Positions 1-12,200 are shown, counted from the stretch's first letter. The stretch: 64,000 bases of DNA from Iris pallida (GCA_029216955.1 JANAVB010006999.1:895853-959852); one strand, 5' to 3'. Numbers and translations: made by a program. Notes: generated by a model from the sequence alone, not told the origin.

Positions 1-3000
1 CCACCGCCGCAGTCGCCTGGTTGTCGCAGTATATCGGTATCGCCGGTATTTGCGCCCCAACCACTGGAAGATCATACATGAGCTCCCGAAGCCATTCTGC
101 TTCCTCGGCTGCGGTATCAAGTGCAAAGAACTCAGATTCCATGGATGACCGCGAGAGCATAGTCTGCTTCTTCGACTTCCACGATATAGCAGCTCCACCC
201 ATTGTGAAAATGAATCCACCTGTGGACCTCTCGCTCTCCACCTCTGAGCACCAACTGGCATCACTGAAACCTTCCACTACCTGCGGATCTCCGCTGTAGT
301 ACAGTGCATATGTCTGAGTCTTCTTGAGATATCTCATACCCGTTTCACAGCTTTCCAGTGTTCAGCACCTGGGTTGCTCGTGAAACGACTCAACATTCCC
401 ACGGCGAAAGCTATGTCAGGCCTTGTGGCAGTAGTAGCATACATCAAACTTCCCATTACGCTTGCATACTCCAGCTGTCTGACGCTTTCCCCTGAATTAG
501 GCTTCAGCTTCAGATCACACCTGTACGGCGTATCGATCCCTGGAAGATCCCGATACCCATAACGAGTGATCATTTTCTCAATATAATGAGACTGTGACAG
601 CGCTAGTCCAGTGTCTGTCCGGATGATCTTGATCCCTAAGATCACATCAGCTTCCCCCAAGTCCTTCATACTGAACTTGCTAGAGATGAACTTCTTTGTC
701 TCAGTGACACAGCTAATATCCGTACCTAGGATAAGCATGTCGTCCACGTACAAACAAACGATCACACCTCTTCCATCAGCGAACTTCGTGTAAACACACT
801 TGTCCGTATCGCTGACCATGTAGCCATTTGACCTTATAACTTTGTCAAATTTTTCATGCCACATCTTGGGAGCCTGTTTAAGACCGTACAAGAATTTCAC
901 CAACTTGCAGACTTTGTCTTCAAGACCCCTGATGACAAATCCCTCTGGCTGTTGCATGTAAATCTCTTCGGTTAGCTCGCCATTTAGGAAAGCCGTATTC
1001 ACATCCATCTGATGTATCACCATCTTATGTATTGCTGCGAGAGCAATCAACATTCTGATGGTGGTCATCCGGGCTACTGGAGCATACGTGTCAAAATAGT
1101 CAATCCCCTGCTTCTGAGAAAACCCCTTGGCTACCAACCTAGCCTTGAACTTGTCAATAGTTCCGTCTGCTTTCATCTTCTTCTTGAAGATCCATTTGCA
1201 TCCGATGGGTTTCGCTCCTTCAGGAAGATCAACCAACACCCAAGTGTTATTTGAGGTGGTGGAATCAATCTCATTGTCAATCGCCTCCTTCCAGAAAACC
1301 GCGTCTCTGGTCTTCATCGCCTCATCATAGGTAAGCGGATCTGCTTCCACATGATAGGTGACAAAGTCACTTCCGAAGTCCTTCGGCCTCCTCACACGCT
1401 TAGCTGACGGCTCAGCTTGTTTTGGTTCAACCGTTGTTTCAACAACAACATTTTCTTGGACCACATCTTCATTGAAGACTTCAGTTTCTTGCGCACCCTC
1501 ATTGTTCTCCGGTACATCCGGAAGAACAATATTCTTGTGCCTTGCAAACTTGTCTTCAAAATATTCTGCATCGCGAGATTCAATGATATGATTTGACTCA
1601 ATATCAAGAAATCTCCGAGCATCACTCTTCTCGGCATACCCCAAGAAGATCGTCTTGTAGTCCTTGTCCCAAGCTTCTGAATCTTTAGATCTGGAAGCTT
1701 GACATACGCCAGACACCCCCACACTCGAATGACATTCAAGTTAGGTCTGACCTTGAACCAGAGTTCATGAGGAGTAACGTCTGAAGTTGCATGAGGCACT
1801 CTATTTAGAATAAAAGTGGCCGTCAATGCAGCTTCTCCCCAGTAGCACTTAGGAAGGCCAGCAGTCAACAACATTGAGTTTATCATTTCTGTCAACGTCC
1901 TGTTCTTCCTCTCAGCTACTCCGTTTGATTGAGGAGAGTACGAAGCCATAGTCTCATTGACAATTCCATGTTCTTTGCAGAACGATGCGAATTCATGAGA
2001 CCTGTACTCCCCACCTCGATCACTTCTTATCCTTTTGAGTTGTTGTCCAGTCTGCCGCTCAGCTTCGGCTCTGAACTCCTTGAACTTCTCGAATGCTTCG
2101 TCTTTAGCCTTCAGCAAGTAGACGAACGCATACTTTGAGAAGTCATCGATGAAGGTTATGAAATACTTCATCCCGGCCTTTGTAGAGAACTGTTTGAAGT
2201 CACAGATATCTGAGTGTACCAACTCCAGAAGATCTGTACTTCGATTAACCCGAGGAAAGGGTTTCCTTGTGATCTTTGTTTGAGCACAAACTTCACATTT
2301 CTCTACCTTACCCCCACACTTGGAGATAAGTCATAGACTAGACATTCTGTTTATTCGTTTACAATGAACATGTCCTAGCCTATTATGCCACAACTCAAGA
2401 GTATAAGCAGAATGAGTGACTTCATTAATCACATTAATTACATTGGACTGATTTACAAGTTGAATTTTGAACATTCCTTCGGTATAAAAAGCTTTTCCGA
2501 AATATGTTCCTTTGATAGACATCACCATCTGGCCAGCATTGATGTCCATCCTGAGGCCTGCTTTGCAGAGTAGGCCTCCTGAGATCAGGTTCTTGGCAAT
2601 AGCAGGTACGTGCTTCACGCCTTGAAGCGTCAGAGACTTCCCCGAAGTCGGCTTCAACACCACCGTCCCGATCCCGAGCACTTCAGCTTGTGCCTGGTTC
2701 GCCATCATAACCACTTCAGAAGTAGGAGTATAGGTGGTGAACCACTCCTTACTGGAGCAGACATGGCAGGAGGCTCCAGTGTCTACCCACCAGTCAGAGT
2801 CAGTCCTTACTGCATCAACCTGTGCAATCATAGCAACTACGTCAGTGATCATAGATACCTTACTAGGCTCTCCTTGTTCTGATTGCTTGGTCTTTGCTTT
2901 GCACTCATTCTTAAAGTGGCCCTTCTTGCCACACTTGAAGCAAAGCATTTGAGACTTTGGCTTCTTTTTCTTGATAGAAGTTCCCTTGACCTTCAGATTG

Positions 3001-3725
3001 TCAGGGTCCTTCTTCTTGCTGTGGAAAGCCGCATGCTTTCCCCTTAGTTCCTTGGACTGAACCAGATTGGCGTTAGCCAATTGCTTGGACAGTGTGTCCA
3101 CCTTCAGTTGAGCCCGCATCTGGTCCTCAACATATATTTCCTGCAAGAGATCTTCAAGGCTGATCTCAAGCTTCTTCCTATGCATGTTTGCATAGAACTT
3201 GCTCCACCCAGCGGGGAGCTTTGAGACAATCCCTCCAACAACAAACTTGTCAGGGAGGGACATCGCCTCGTCTTCCAGCTTCTGTCGCAGTTTCAGGAAC
3301 TCCTTCACCTGCGGCAGCATGGACTTTTCGTCTTCAAAGAACCACTTGCGATATTTTTCAATCACAAATATTTTACTGCGGTTCTTGTCTTCTTCGTAGA
3401 GTTTTTCTAGAGACTCCCATATGTCTCTAGCGATATTCTTCTTAGAATAGGATTCTGCTAGGGAATCCTCCATAGCATTCAGGATAAGCAACCTGCAAAT
3501 GCTATTCTCCCTTCTCCACTTGGCCTGAAGTTTAGTAGCCGCAGAGATTGCGACAGCAGACCCAGTATCTGGAACAGTAGGTTCCTCTTCAAGAAGCACG
3601 TGATCCACGTCTCTGAGTTGAAGAGTGAGAAAAATCTTCCTCTTCCAGACTTGATAATGCTCTCCATCAAACTTTTCTAGTTTGCAAAAGTCAGTATTGG
3701 GGAGTGAAGCATTAACGTTTTCCAT
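1..3725 (-). pseudogene. copia gag-pol polyprotein, disrupted and cut by the window edge
   Basis: Translation starts at 3725 (MENVNASLPNTDF). A copia-type gag comes first, then a CX2CX4HX4C zinc knuckle near 2905-2945, and an aspartic protease with WWVDTGASCHVC near 2760-2796. Next come a GAG-pre-integrase motif (LWHNRLGH, about 2345-2390), an integrase core (about 2222-1680), a reverse transcriptase with the catalytic YVDDM near 730-755, and RNase H with SDASW, ESEF and YCDNQ to the left edge. Three breaks are visible: an in-frame TGA at 2331-2333, a frameshift at about 1665-1690 just after the integrase, and a frameshift at about 334-340 between RT and RNase H. The remaining domains keep their catalytic residues, so the copy is fairly young but dead for full polyprotein synthesis. 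Confidence 0.92.
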
Positions 3726-4300
3726 TGTAGCAATAAAGCTTTGAGATTGTTATTGTCGGGGCACAATTTTTTGATGGAAAACTGAGAATATGAAACAATT
3801 GTAAAGACAATGTTCCAACGCAACACTTCTAGGAAGGTTGCGCAAGTATAACGAAGATCTAAAAAGATATCGTTATGATATTACGAGAATCTAAAAAGAT
3901 TTCGTAATCTACAGCAACGTATGATATACGAGAATCTAAACAGATTTCGTAATCACAGCAGCGAAGAAGATGACAGGCGAAATGTGGAAGATGGCCTGCT
4001 GGGGTGAATGATCACCGTTGCTCAAAGCTTTATTCGCCCTACACGAACAGCTTCCAGGAACCAGCAAGTTCGTCGGAGAACTTGGAACACTCCTGCTCTT
4101 CTGACTCCTCGGATGGACACGAACTCCCGTGCAAGAGCAACGCTGGTGCGGCACCTTTCCTCTCTCTCTCGAAGGCTGCAGATCAGAACTGTGTTAAAGA
4201 ACACGTCTGAAATCTCTGTTTACTTGTGCTAAAGAACACTTCGTAAACTTTCTGGTGGCTTCTCTTTCTATTCTGTAATGAGCCTTGAGAGAGAGGATGC

Positions 4301-4310
4301 CTTATATAGG
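4301..4310 (-). promoter_or_regulatory. TATA box of the copia LTR
   Basis: On the minus strand this reads CCTATATAAG, about 580 bases before the gag start and inside the LTR. It is the only good TATA motif there, and it fits the U3/R position of a copia promoter. Confidence 0.65.
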
Positions 4311-4436
4311 CCCTGCAGCAACTGGACGGTTGCCACAAAGTTAGGGACGTGGTAATAACCACCCCGAACATGTAGCAACCGCCCAGAACATGCAAACGCA
4401 CGTTATGCTGCCAACTGCGCACACCCAGCGCTCCTT

Positions 4437-4516
4437 GCACTTTGCGCGACCGAGCGCGCACTGAACTGCGCACACTGCGCGCACTGCACGCACTGCGCAC
4501 ACTGCGCAATCAGCGC
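4437..4516. repeat. GC-rich TGCGCAC repeat in the LTR U3 region
   Basis: About eight degenerate copies of a 7-10-base unit (CTGCGCACA / CTGCGCGCA) lie some 130-210 bases upstream of the LTR TATA box. The composition is unlike the AT-rich surroundings. The related LTR at 44361-45471 has a comparable CGCACAC-rich stretch at about 45025-45115. Confidence 0.65.
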
Positions 4517-4854
4517 AACCCTGTGCAACCCAGCGACGATGCTGACGTGCTAAGTACAAAGTGCGCCAACAAAACGTCTCATGAGCCCGAGTCCGAGTCC
4601 GAGTCGCTAAACCCCTACGGGGCTTAGCTCCCATGGAAATGAATTTCCCAAGAGCAAAAAGCATGAATGCTTTTATTGTTGATTTAGCCATTTTTCCATT
4701 AGAAAAATAACCCCATATGGCACACCCATGTGCACCTCCACACCACATGTGCATCTCTAAAATAGGAAACCTATTATATAGAGATACAACTCCTTTGGTC
4801 TAGCCGATGTGGGACTAAAGTTCACATAGAAAATGACCAAACTCCAACATTAAC

Positions 4855-4996
4855 TTGTTGGCAGTCCTAACCTAAAGTAAGACTTGAATATTAAGATAGA
4901 CTGTCAACGAAGTTGGCAGTCCTCCTTAATGTTAGAACGGCAGTCCTAATGGTCTGCCTTGAAGTAAAATGTAGAGTGCCTTTAGAATTTACCCGG
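4855..4996. mobile_element. MITE fragment, GGCAGTCCTAA family
   Basis: The right end reads, on the minus strand, GGCACTCTACATTTTACTT, followed by repeated subterminal GGACTGCC motifs. The same end and the same inner motif occur at 25265-25557 and 46785-47175. Only one end is seen here; the copia LTR abuts the other side, so copia may have inserted into it. Confidence 0.6.
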
Positions 4997-5009
4997 AAAA
5001 AAAAAATTA

Positions 5010-5092
5010 ACAAACAGGAGTTTTCATAAACCATCGGTTTAAAGACACTCCAAAACCCGTGAAAATATCGTTACCAAGCAGGCCCTAAAGAA
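5010..5092. mobile_element. possible hAT-type MITE end
   Basis: The stretch ends with a motif that reads GGCCTGCTTGGTAACGATA on the minus strand, the type of end seen in many plant hAT MITEs. A matching second end was not found, so this is tentative. Confidence 0.3.
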
Positions 5093-5114
5093 AAAAGGTG
5101 AGGGTATTGTTTAC

Positions 5115-5399
5115 GTTTGCTGTTCGGATGAAGATGACGAACTTGGGGTTGCCGTCTTCCTCCACCTTGGGGAGGGGGGGAGGGGGCTGGCGCTGGAACT
5201 GCCGGGACTGCATCCCTCCCCCTCTCTTCCCCTTCGCTTCCACCACCACCGCCGCCCCCTGCCTCCTCTCGTGGCCACCGCCGGTCCTTGTGGGGAGGAA
5301 GGAGGAGGCCCCCTTCAAGAAGCCATGGTCCTCATGGGCCTTCCAAGAATTGGACACAGGAAGGGCTGCCACTGCCCTCACGCACATACCCACCTCCAT
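5115..5399 (-). CDS. HHL1: HHL1-like chloroplast protein, exon 1 (partial gene)
   Basis: This exon encodes 95 residues. It starts MEVGMCVRAVAAL, then has a basic, Ser/Arg-rich transit-peptide-like stretch, then VVEAKGKRGGGMQSRQFQRQ, a PPPPLPKVEEDGNP linker and KFVIFIRTAN. That order matches the N-terminus of plant HHL1 (HYPERSENSITIVE TO HIGH LIGHT 1), a thylakoid protein known to help protect and repair photosystem II. The exon ends at a GTAAAC donor (5114-5113) in phase 0, exactly before the family's conserved VYLWYP segment, which is absent here. The upstream CT/GA-rich tract (about 5400-5450) looks like a 5' UTR. The remaining exons are not in the window. They should lie left of base 1 if the copia element is intronic. 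Otherwise this is a captured or orphaned exon. Identification rests on recalled family similarity. Confidence 0.75.
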
Positions 5400-5525
5400 T
5401 TCTCCACTACTCTCTTGCTCTCCCTCTCTTGCTCTTCTTATCCTTGGGGATAGCAGAACCCTTTTTTGCTTCTGTTTTGGTCATATTTTGTGGACCCCAC
5501 AATTCATGTGACCATGGTTTAAGAG

Positions 5526-5880
5526 CACCTCCAACCCTATTGTGAGTTTAGAAAAAATGGTTGCCACATAGGATTGACAAACTTTCATTCCAAAAATTCT
5601 TCTCCAATGCAAATGTAGAATAAAATATGAAGTTGACATGACAATGACATGGCAAGGAGAATGTGAAGTTTGTTGTCTAGATCTAGACAATGCACTTCAC
5701 AATGACTTTGTCTCCACATCATCAATTATGAATAGAAATATTTATAAAAAAGTTAAAAAAGTGGAGGAGTTGCATTGGAAGTTGGAAAAAATACTTTCTA
5801 TTGTCTCCTCAATACTTTTGCATTGGAGAGAGTTTTTCTATCTCATTGTCTTTTGAGATATAATTTTGCCACATAAACAA
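5526..5880. other. AT-rich spacer, possible MITE
   Basis: The left side starts GAGCACCTCCAACCC, and short inverted matches (TCTCCAATGCAAA against TTTTGCATTGGAGAG) lie inside. No convincing terminal repeat pair or target duplication was found. Confidence 0.3.
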
Positions 5881-6099
5881 GATAGTCTTGTTGCTCATGC
5901 CACAATTCATGGAAGAATAGAAAAGTACCCAAGTTCCTCCAGTTGGATCGGGTTCTCGTTGGTCTTATCAGACTCTAATATGATATTTGATTTTTTTAAT
6001 TTAAAAGAAGATGAATATTAAACACATAATTGCATAGCAATTGTGTCTCGATTATTACAAAATATTTAGGTAATGAGTTGAAGATTTTGCGTGAAATTT

Positions 6100-6200
6100 T
6101 TTTAGGATTTAAACTTTTTATCTAAAAAGTATGAAATAGTGTGTGTGTGGTGGGGGGATTTAGGATTTAAACTTTTTATTTTAAAAATATGTAATAGTAT
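6100..6200 (+). repeat. short direct duplication
   Basis: The segment GGATTTAAACTTTTTAT occurs twice, about 55 bases apart, each followed by an AT-rich and TG-rich tract (GTGTGTGTGT). The rest of 5880-6390 is AT-rich spacer with no recognisable gene. Confidence 0.6.
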
Positions 6201-6394
6201 ATGTGTGTGTGTGTCGGGTTTTGGGTTTTTTGGGTAATCCGACACATGAACCCGAGTCCGACCTGATTTTTTATCGGGTTCAAATATTTTAATCTGAGCT
6301 CGAGCTCGAGTATCTTGGACCATAATCCAACCCATTACCAGTTTACCGGATCGAGCTCAGGTTTAGTCCATCCGAGTTGTACCCTAACCTATCT

Positions 6395-7192
6395 TAGAGC
6401 ATTAATAGTAAGGTTCTTCCCAATTTCTAGATTCTAGATTCTAGATTCTAGATTCTAGATTCTAGATTCATAATGTAGGTGCCCATTTTGTAGAATAATA
6501 AGGTTCAATTAAAATTCCATAATGATTCCGTCTAGCCATAGGAGCTAGGACTTGGGCCCTAGAATTCTTACATTAAAAATGTAGGAACTCATTTACGTAG
6601 AATAGTAAGGATCAATTTGGATCCTCAATTTCTATATTTTATATTAATTTTTGAGAAAAAAAGATGACACTTGGATATATATCCATTCATCTTATTTGGG
6701 CCTCAAGATTTATTTCTTTACTATTCTCATACAAATCTAACTCATTCTACGTTTTTTTTAATTACAAATTTGGACTCCAATATGCATTTTGAGCTCCGTC
6801 TACTATTGATGCTCTTAGAGAATCTACTGAACAATGCATCTTGAGGCACAAATTTATAATATATAAAAAAATCTAGAATGGGATGAGCATATATGGGAAC
6901 AACTAAAATAATCCAATAACATAAAATAATCTTTGGTGGCAAAAGTCAAAAAAATAATGTAAATTCTGGAATCTAAAAATTTGGACTCCAAAATCAGCCT
7001 TACAATTCTACAAAATGAGTTTCTACATTTTGAATGTAGAAATTCTCACACCCAAGCTATAGCTCATGTGCCTGGGATAAGACCAACATGTAATTTCAAT
7101 TGGACTTTACTATTCTACAAATGAGCTCCTACATTTTGAATTTAGAATCCAGAAATTGAAATGAGCCTTACTATTGATGCTCTTAGGAGACC
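6395..7192. mobile_element. TIR element (MITE) with AGAGCATYAATAGTAAGG ends
   Basis: The left end reads TTAGAGCATTAATAGTAAGG. The right end on the opposite strand reads CTAAGAGCATCAATAGTAAGG. Near the left end, six head-to-tail copies of AGATTCT form a microsatellite at 6424-6468. No protein is encoded. A relative with similar ends lies at 47369-49004. Confidence 0.75.
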
Positions 7193-7379
7193 TTTGATTG
7201 CCTACTACATTTGTTGGGATACAGAGACGTGCACAATGGATACTTTGAACTTCGACCAGTGAAACTCAGAAAGACACAAACAAGACCGCAGTGTCTTATG
7301 ATAGAAATGATGAGAGGAAAACGTGTATCGACGAATTACAACTTTACAATAATTTTTTTTACAAGCAATGTGTACGACT

Positions 7380-7872
7380 TTTAGGCTGTGTTTGGTAGGG
7401 AGGATGGAAAAGTGGAAGAAAGAAAAATAAAAAAGATTTATTTTCCATCCATATAGAAAGGAAAGACTATTTCCTTCATTTGTGTTTGGCATGATGGAAG
7501 GAAAATGAAAGTGATATATTTTCCACTACACCAAAACAGAAAAGTGAAAGGAAGGAAAATAAAAAAATATAGACTTCACCAATTATATCCTCAACTAACA
7601 ATATTTATTTACCATTTGACTTTATTGAACTAATTTAAAATAATATAATTTTTATAGAGTATAATTGTAAATTAAGATGGGTATGTACTTTTTCTCCCAC
7701 TTTTGGGGTGACCGATTTTCTTAGGTTATGAGGGAAAACCAATCCCTCCACTTTTCCTTCCATTCACTTTTCTCCTCCTACCAAACAAAAGAAAACGTTT
7801 CCTTCCTCCCACTTTTCCCTCGTATATTTTCTTTTCTCCCACTTTTTTTCTCCTACCAAACACACCCTTACA
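7380..7872. mobile_element. hAT-like MITE, GTGTTTGGTAGG family, copy 1
   Basis: The ends are TAGGCTGTGTTTGGTAGG and, on the other strand, TAAGGGTGTGTTTGGTAGG. The interior is AT-rich and non-coding. The copy at 11686-12156 has the same interior (AATATAATTTTTATAGAG) in the opposite orientation. Confidence 0.75.
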
Positions 7873-8074
7873 TATTTTGTAGAAGTGTGGCTCTGGAGAC
7901 TCGATCAGTGCGCATTAACGATCCGAACCAAGTTGCTTCTCGACGAGGATGAAGTTCTTCTCGGATATTTTCGAACTCCTCGATGTCAATGATGAAGCGA
8001 AGGGAAGGGACCCTCTAGAATGAAGTAGCTCTCTTTGTGCTGTGTGCTCAACTCTCGATGTGCTCTCAAGAGAC

Positions 8075-8565
8075 AAGACTTGGTGCTCTCCAGTCTCAGC
8101 ATGATCCCACGAGGACCGGCTCACAATAAGGATCACGGGACAACCAAAATTAACACCGGACAGGACAACCTAGCCCAGACGGATGGCTTTCAATGAGTAA
8201 ACATCAGCCAATTACAATTTCTCACCAAGAAGTATTAGTAAAGAGAAAACATCCTGTTGGTAAAGAAAACATCATCCATTAGTAACATTGTAGGCTTTCA
8301 ATGTCCGGACAGGGGGCCAGCCCTGGACAAGACTTGGGGCTTGGTCACCCCCCTCTGCTAGGGCAACCCTCCAGCCTCAGCACGATCCCACCAGAGGTCA
8401 GGGTCACGGACGACCACCAAGACCAACTCACAATAAAAATCACGGGGCAACCAAAATTAACACCGGACATGACAACCTAACCCTCCGGGCCGGGCCAAGT
8501 GATGGGTGGTATTAGTAAAGAAAACATCATCCATCAAGTATATTAGTAACATTGTAGCATCCATA
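8075..8565 (+). repeat. diverged tandem duplication
   Basis: Two imperfect copies of about 230 bases share CAACCAAAATTAACACCGGA, the phrase TTAGTAAAGAAAACATCATC and the end AGTAACATTGTAG. They lie about 300 bases apart, downstream of the RING gene stop. No coding capacity is evident. Confidence 0.6.
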
Positions 8566-8818
8566 TAGTTTGAAATAATTTAGGTTCTCTGTCATTTGTG
8601 GTATGATCAGCAAACAACAATTTCTCTACTCACAATAACAAAATCTACATGAAGTCAATTCCAATTACAATTTCTCACCACCAACAACAAATGTTGCAAG
8701 TTGATGAACATGAAGCAAAGTGCAACACTATGAGTACAGAAAGTGTGGTATCAGAACTAACAGAGCTCGCTATAAATAACAAGATACAGATGAGTCGGAC
8801 ACGACTCTGCGAAAAACG

Positions 8819-9242
8819 TCAGTAACGCCCCCTGGTACGTATGTGATACGCTCTGGACGCCAAGGCCCTCAGGTTAGCTCTGGCAGAGTGGAGAGTCCGT
8901 CGCGGCTCCTCCTCCTCTTCCTCCTGGGAAGTTCCCATGAACTCTTCCCTCTGCAGCCTCAGTGCCAGTGCAGCATCCTCAAACTGGCTCGGCCACACCC
9001 TTCTTCGCGTGGCTGCGGCGGCCGCGGATACCTGGGCTGCGCTCACGAAGCTGCTGCTGCTAGTGCTAGTTCTCGTGTTTCGACTGGCCATGCTGCCGCT
9101 GCCTCTGGGTTCGTTCTGGTTGCGAGAATTTGCAGCCGCAGCCGCCGCTGCTGCTGCGTTTCTCCTCGCCTCCACCTCTTCGGGAAAGAGGAGCTGGACG
9201 GTGTTCCAGAGCACGGTGTTGACAGTACAGGACCTCCCGTTG
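8819..9242 (-). CDS. RING gene exon 6 (C-terminus and stop)
   Basis: The acceptor is TGTCGCAG. The exon encodes the post-RING segment NGRSCTVNTVLWNTVQLLFP, an Ala-rich stretch, the conserved WPSQFEDAALALRLQREEF block and a Glu/Arg-rich end, with the stop at 8819-8821. The 3' UTR should lie below 8819. Confidence 0.87.
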
Positions 9243-12200
9243 CTGCGACACAAAACGCGACACGTAACGAACGATCATATACATTGTACGATATCGATTA
9301 GAGAATTCGACAGGGGGGGAGAGATGTTTGCTTGCCTGATAAGTTGCCTGCATTTTGGACATCGTTTTCCGCATTTGGCGGCGGCGCATTTCAAGCATTT
9401 CATGCAGAAACTGCAGAGTGAGAAAGAAAAAAGGGTTATCTAGTAACAGGGCCTCATATAATATGTGATATTAGGGTTTGGGTCTCCAGATTGTTTCGGC
9501 GTTAGAGTTTAATAGGGTCTCATACTAAATAATGTTTAGGACTTCTTATACATCTGTATTGGTAGTAGCTACTAACTGTGGAGTTCAATCTGTATTGGTA
9601 GTAACTCCACAGTTACAACATGTTTAGGACTACTTTACAATCTGTATTGTTAGTAACTGTGGAGTAACAGAAAATTTAGGGCTTCTTATACAATATGTAT
9701 TACAAAAATTTTATGGCTTCTTATACAATTTGTATTGTTAGTAACTGTGGAGTTACAAAAAAATTTAGGGTTCATATACAATCTGTATTGTTAGCAACTG
9801 TGGAGTTACAAAACTTTTAGGACTTCTTATACAATCTGTATTGTAGTAACTGTGGAGTTACAAAAAAATTAGGGCTTCTTATACAATCTGTATTGGTAGT
9901 AACTGTGGAGTTACAACAAAATTAGGGCTTCTTTATACAATCTATATTGGTAGTTATTGCTTCAGGTAATAATTAAAAAAAGGTTCAATATTAGAGGAGC
10001 TTTGCAGATTAAAGGGGATTTTTCTTGTTCTATATGACAACCATCAACACTAGGACAACACAACAGTAATAGTTGCATAGCATTGACCTTGCAAGGTAGA
10101 GTTCCAGGATGATCCCCGAACGCATTCAATGTCGTATAGGACCGGGCAAAGGTAAATCCAGCGTATATTTAATCTGTTCTACTTAAAAAGCTCGTAGTAT
10201 GACCTTGGGATGTTTGGTCGGTCCGCCTTACAGTAGTGAGTACCGACTGTAAAACTTCTATTATGGTTTTAGCTCTTCCCAAATAGTGTGCTTTATTTAT
10301 GGCTCTCTATGTTCTATTATGGTTTTATCACTATGCCTTATTGCCATGAGAAATATACACCTTATCCAAAGATTTCTTTTGTTATTTTATCCCTCATTAT
10401 AGCCCATTATGTGGTTTCTAGTCCATTTTGCCTAAGTGTCTGCTTGGATTGAGCGGGAAAAAAATAAGCAGAGTTAAGAGGAGTTAAGTGAGGAGGAGTA
10501 GAGTCAATACATAGAACTTCGTTTGGATTGGGATAGTTAGTTAAGTGGGGGATGCTTAATAACTCTTGTTTGGATTGGAGGTTTTGAGTAAGAGGATGAT
10601 TAATAAAAATATGATAGTTAACAAAATAACCTTATTATATATGTCATAAAATTAAATTTGATTAAATTTTAATTAAAACTTGTCAAAATAGCTTCACAAA
10701 TTAGGAAGGTACAGATCAACATGTTGAAAACAAGAAAAAATGGAAAAAAAAAATATCATGATATTTTATAGAACAAATAAGGGGTATTTATGACTTTTTC
10801 TTGTTTTCAACATGTTGAAAACAAGAAAAAATAGAAAAAAATCATGATATTTTATAGAACAAATAAGGGGTATTTATGACTTTTTAAACATAACCTCTTA
10901 ATCTCCCTCGTTATCCGATTTAGGGGGTTAAAAAATAGACAAAAGATGGTGAAATAAACCATCACTTAACCCTCTATAACCTTCCCTCCTAACCTCCCAC
11001 CCTCAAATCAAGCATGGTTTTATTTTTAAATTTGCTAAAGTTACCTAAATTTCAATTAGCAAACACGCCAGTCCATCTGGTGTATTGTTTCTCTACAAAA
11101 AAATATCACAACTCTCTCCTATCAAGTAGGAAATTGCTTACGATATTGAAGGTACGTGACATTGAATGTCATCTGGATCTAAATTCTCAAGTATGCAATT
11201 GTATACCATTAGCTGATATACGAATGGGAACATGGGTACATGATATTGAATGTCATCTAGAGAGGGTGCCGAGGAAGTTGCTCTTGTTTCATAAGCAAAT
11301 GTACCTACTATAGTCATGAATGAGACTATAGGGAAAGTTATGTAGCCCTTGGCCACTTGCAGATCACTACCTCACGGTGAGGAAGTGGCAGAGGATGTTA
11401 TTACCAAAGTTGCAGCATGGGTTCGCATTCCAGGACTGTGCTCTTTAGCTCTTTATTGGCATGTCATATACGATGGAACCCCATTCCAACCCCCACCTGG
11501 CTGCTCAATACCAACCATTAGAGGTGAGAAAGATTGATCAAACTTCCCAAGGGGGATAGGAACGTACTGAATCATACGGGACTTTTAGCGAGCGAGCAAT
11601 CTCCAATTCCCGCTAATCACTCTACTCCTACTACGAACCATTGATGAGCCAGCGAGCTTGTTTGTTTAGTAACGTCGGCCCTAAGAGTGTGTTTGGTGGA
11701 GGGAAAATTGGGGAGGAAGGAAAATGGAGGAAAAAGTGGAAGGAATGATACATTTTCTCTTGTTTGGTATGGAATGAAAAGTTGATGGAAGAAAAAGTGG
11801 AGGGATTAGTTTTTCCTCCTACCCTAAGAAAATCAATTTCTCCAAAAGTGGAAGAAAAAGTGGATGCTCATCTTAATTTACAATTATACCCTATAGAAAT
11901 TATATTATTTTAAAGTAGTCCAATAAAATCAAATGATAAATAAATGTTGTTAATTGATAATATAATTGCTAAAATCTATATTTTTTATTTTTCTTACTTC
12001 AACCTTTTTTTTCCATATCAAACAAAGAAAAGTGTACCACCTCCATTTTCCTTCCATCCTACCAAACACAAAGGTCATTCCATATGAATGGAAAAGACTA
12101 TCTCTTTGGTCTTTCCTTCCACTTTTCTATTCTTCCTACCAAATAGAGCCTAAGGTTTGATATTCGTTAAGCGAAGAACTGTACCAAGGTGAGTACAAGG

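Larger units (their letters stand above)
1..4849 (-). mobile_element. Ty1/copia LTR retrotransposon, 5' part (3' end beyond window)
   Basis: The minus strand holds a 5' LTR, then gag, protease, integrase, reverse transcriptase and RNase H in the copia order. The 5' LTR starts with TGTTGGAGTTTGG at 4849. The five bases just outside it (4850-4854, ttaac) would be the target-site duplication, but the other flank is outside the window. The element sits downstream of the HHL1-like exon 1 on the same strand, so it probably lies inside intron 1 of that gene (inference). It carries disruptive mutations, so this copy is not expected to be autonomous. Confidence 0.93.
3791..4849 (-). repeat. 5' LTR of the copia element
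   Basis: The start at 4849 is marked by TGTTGGAG. The inner boundary is uncertain: TTGTTTCA at 3791-3798 would give a CA end. The usual initiator-Met tRNA primer site (TGGTATCAGAGC) is not present next to it. The LTR carries a TATA box and a GC-rich repeat. A related LTR without gag-pol lies at 44361-45471. Confidence 0.7.

Noticed and set aside
3726..3790. Standard Met-tRNA primer binding site of the copia element
   Set aside because: TGGTATCAGAGC is absent; GTGCCCCGACAATAAC nearby is not a match I can support.
5098..5511. Plus-strand ORF of 137 residues across the HHL1-like exon
   Set aside because: It is antisense and low-complexity; the minus strand has the family match and donor site.
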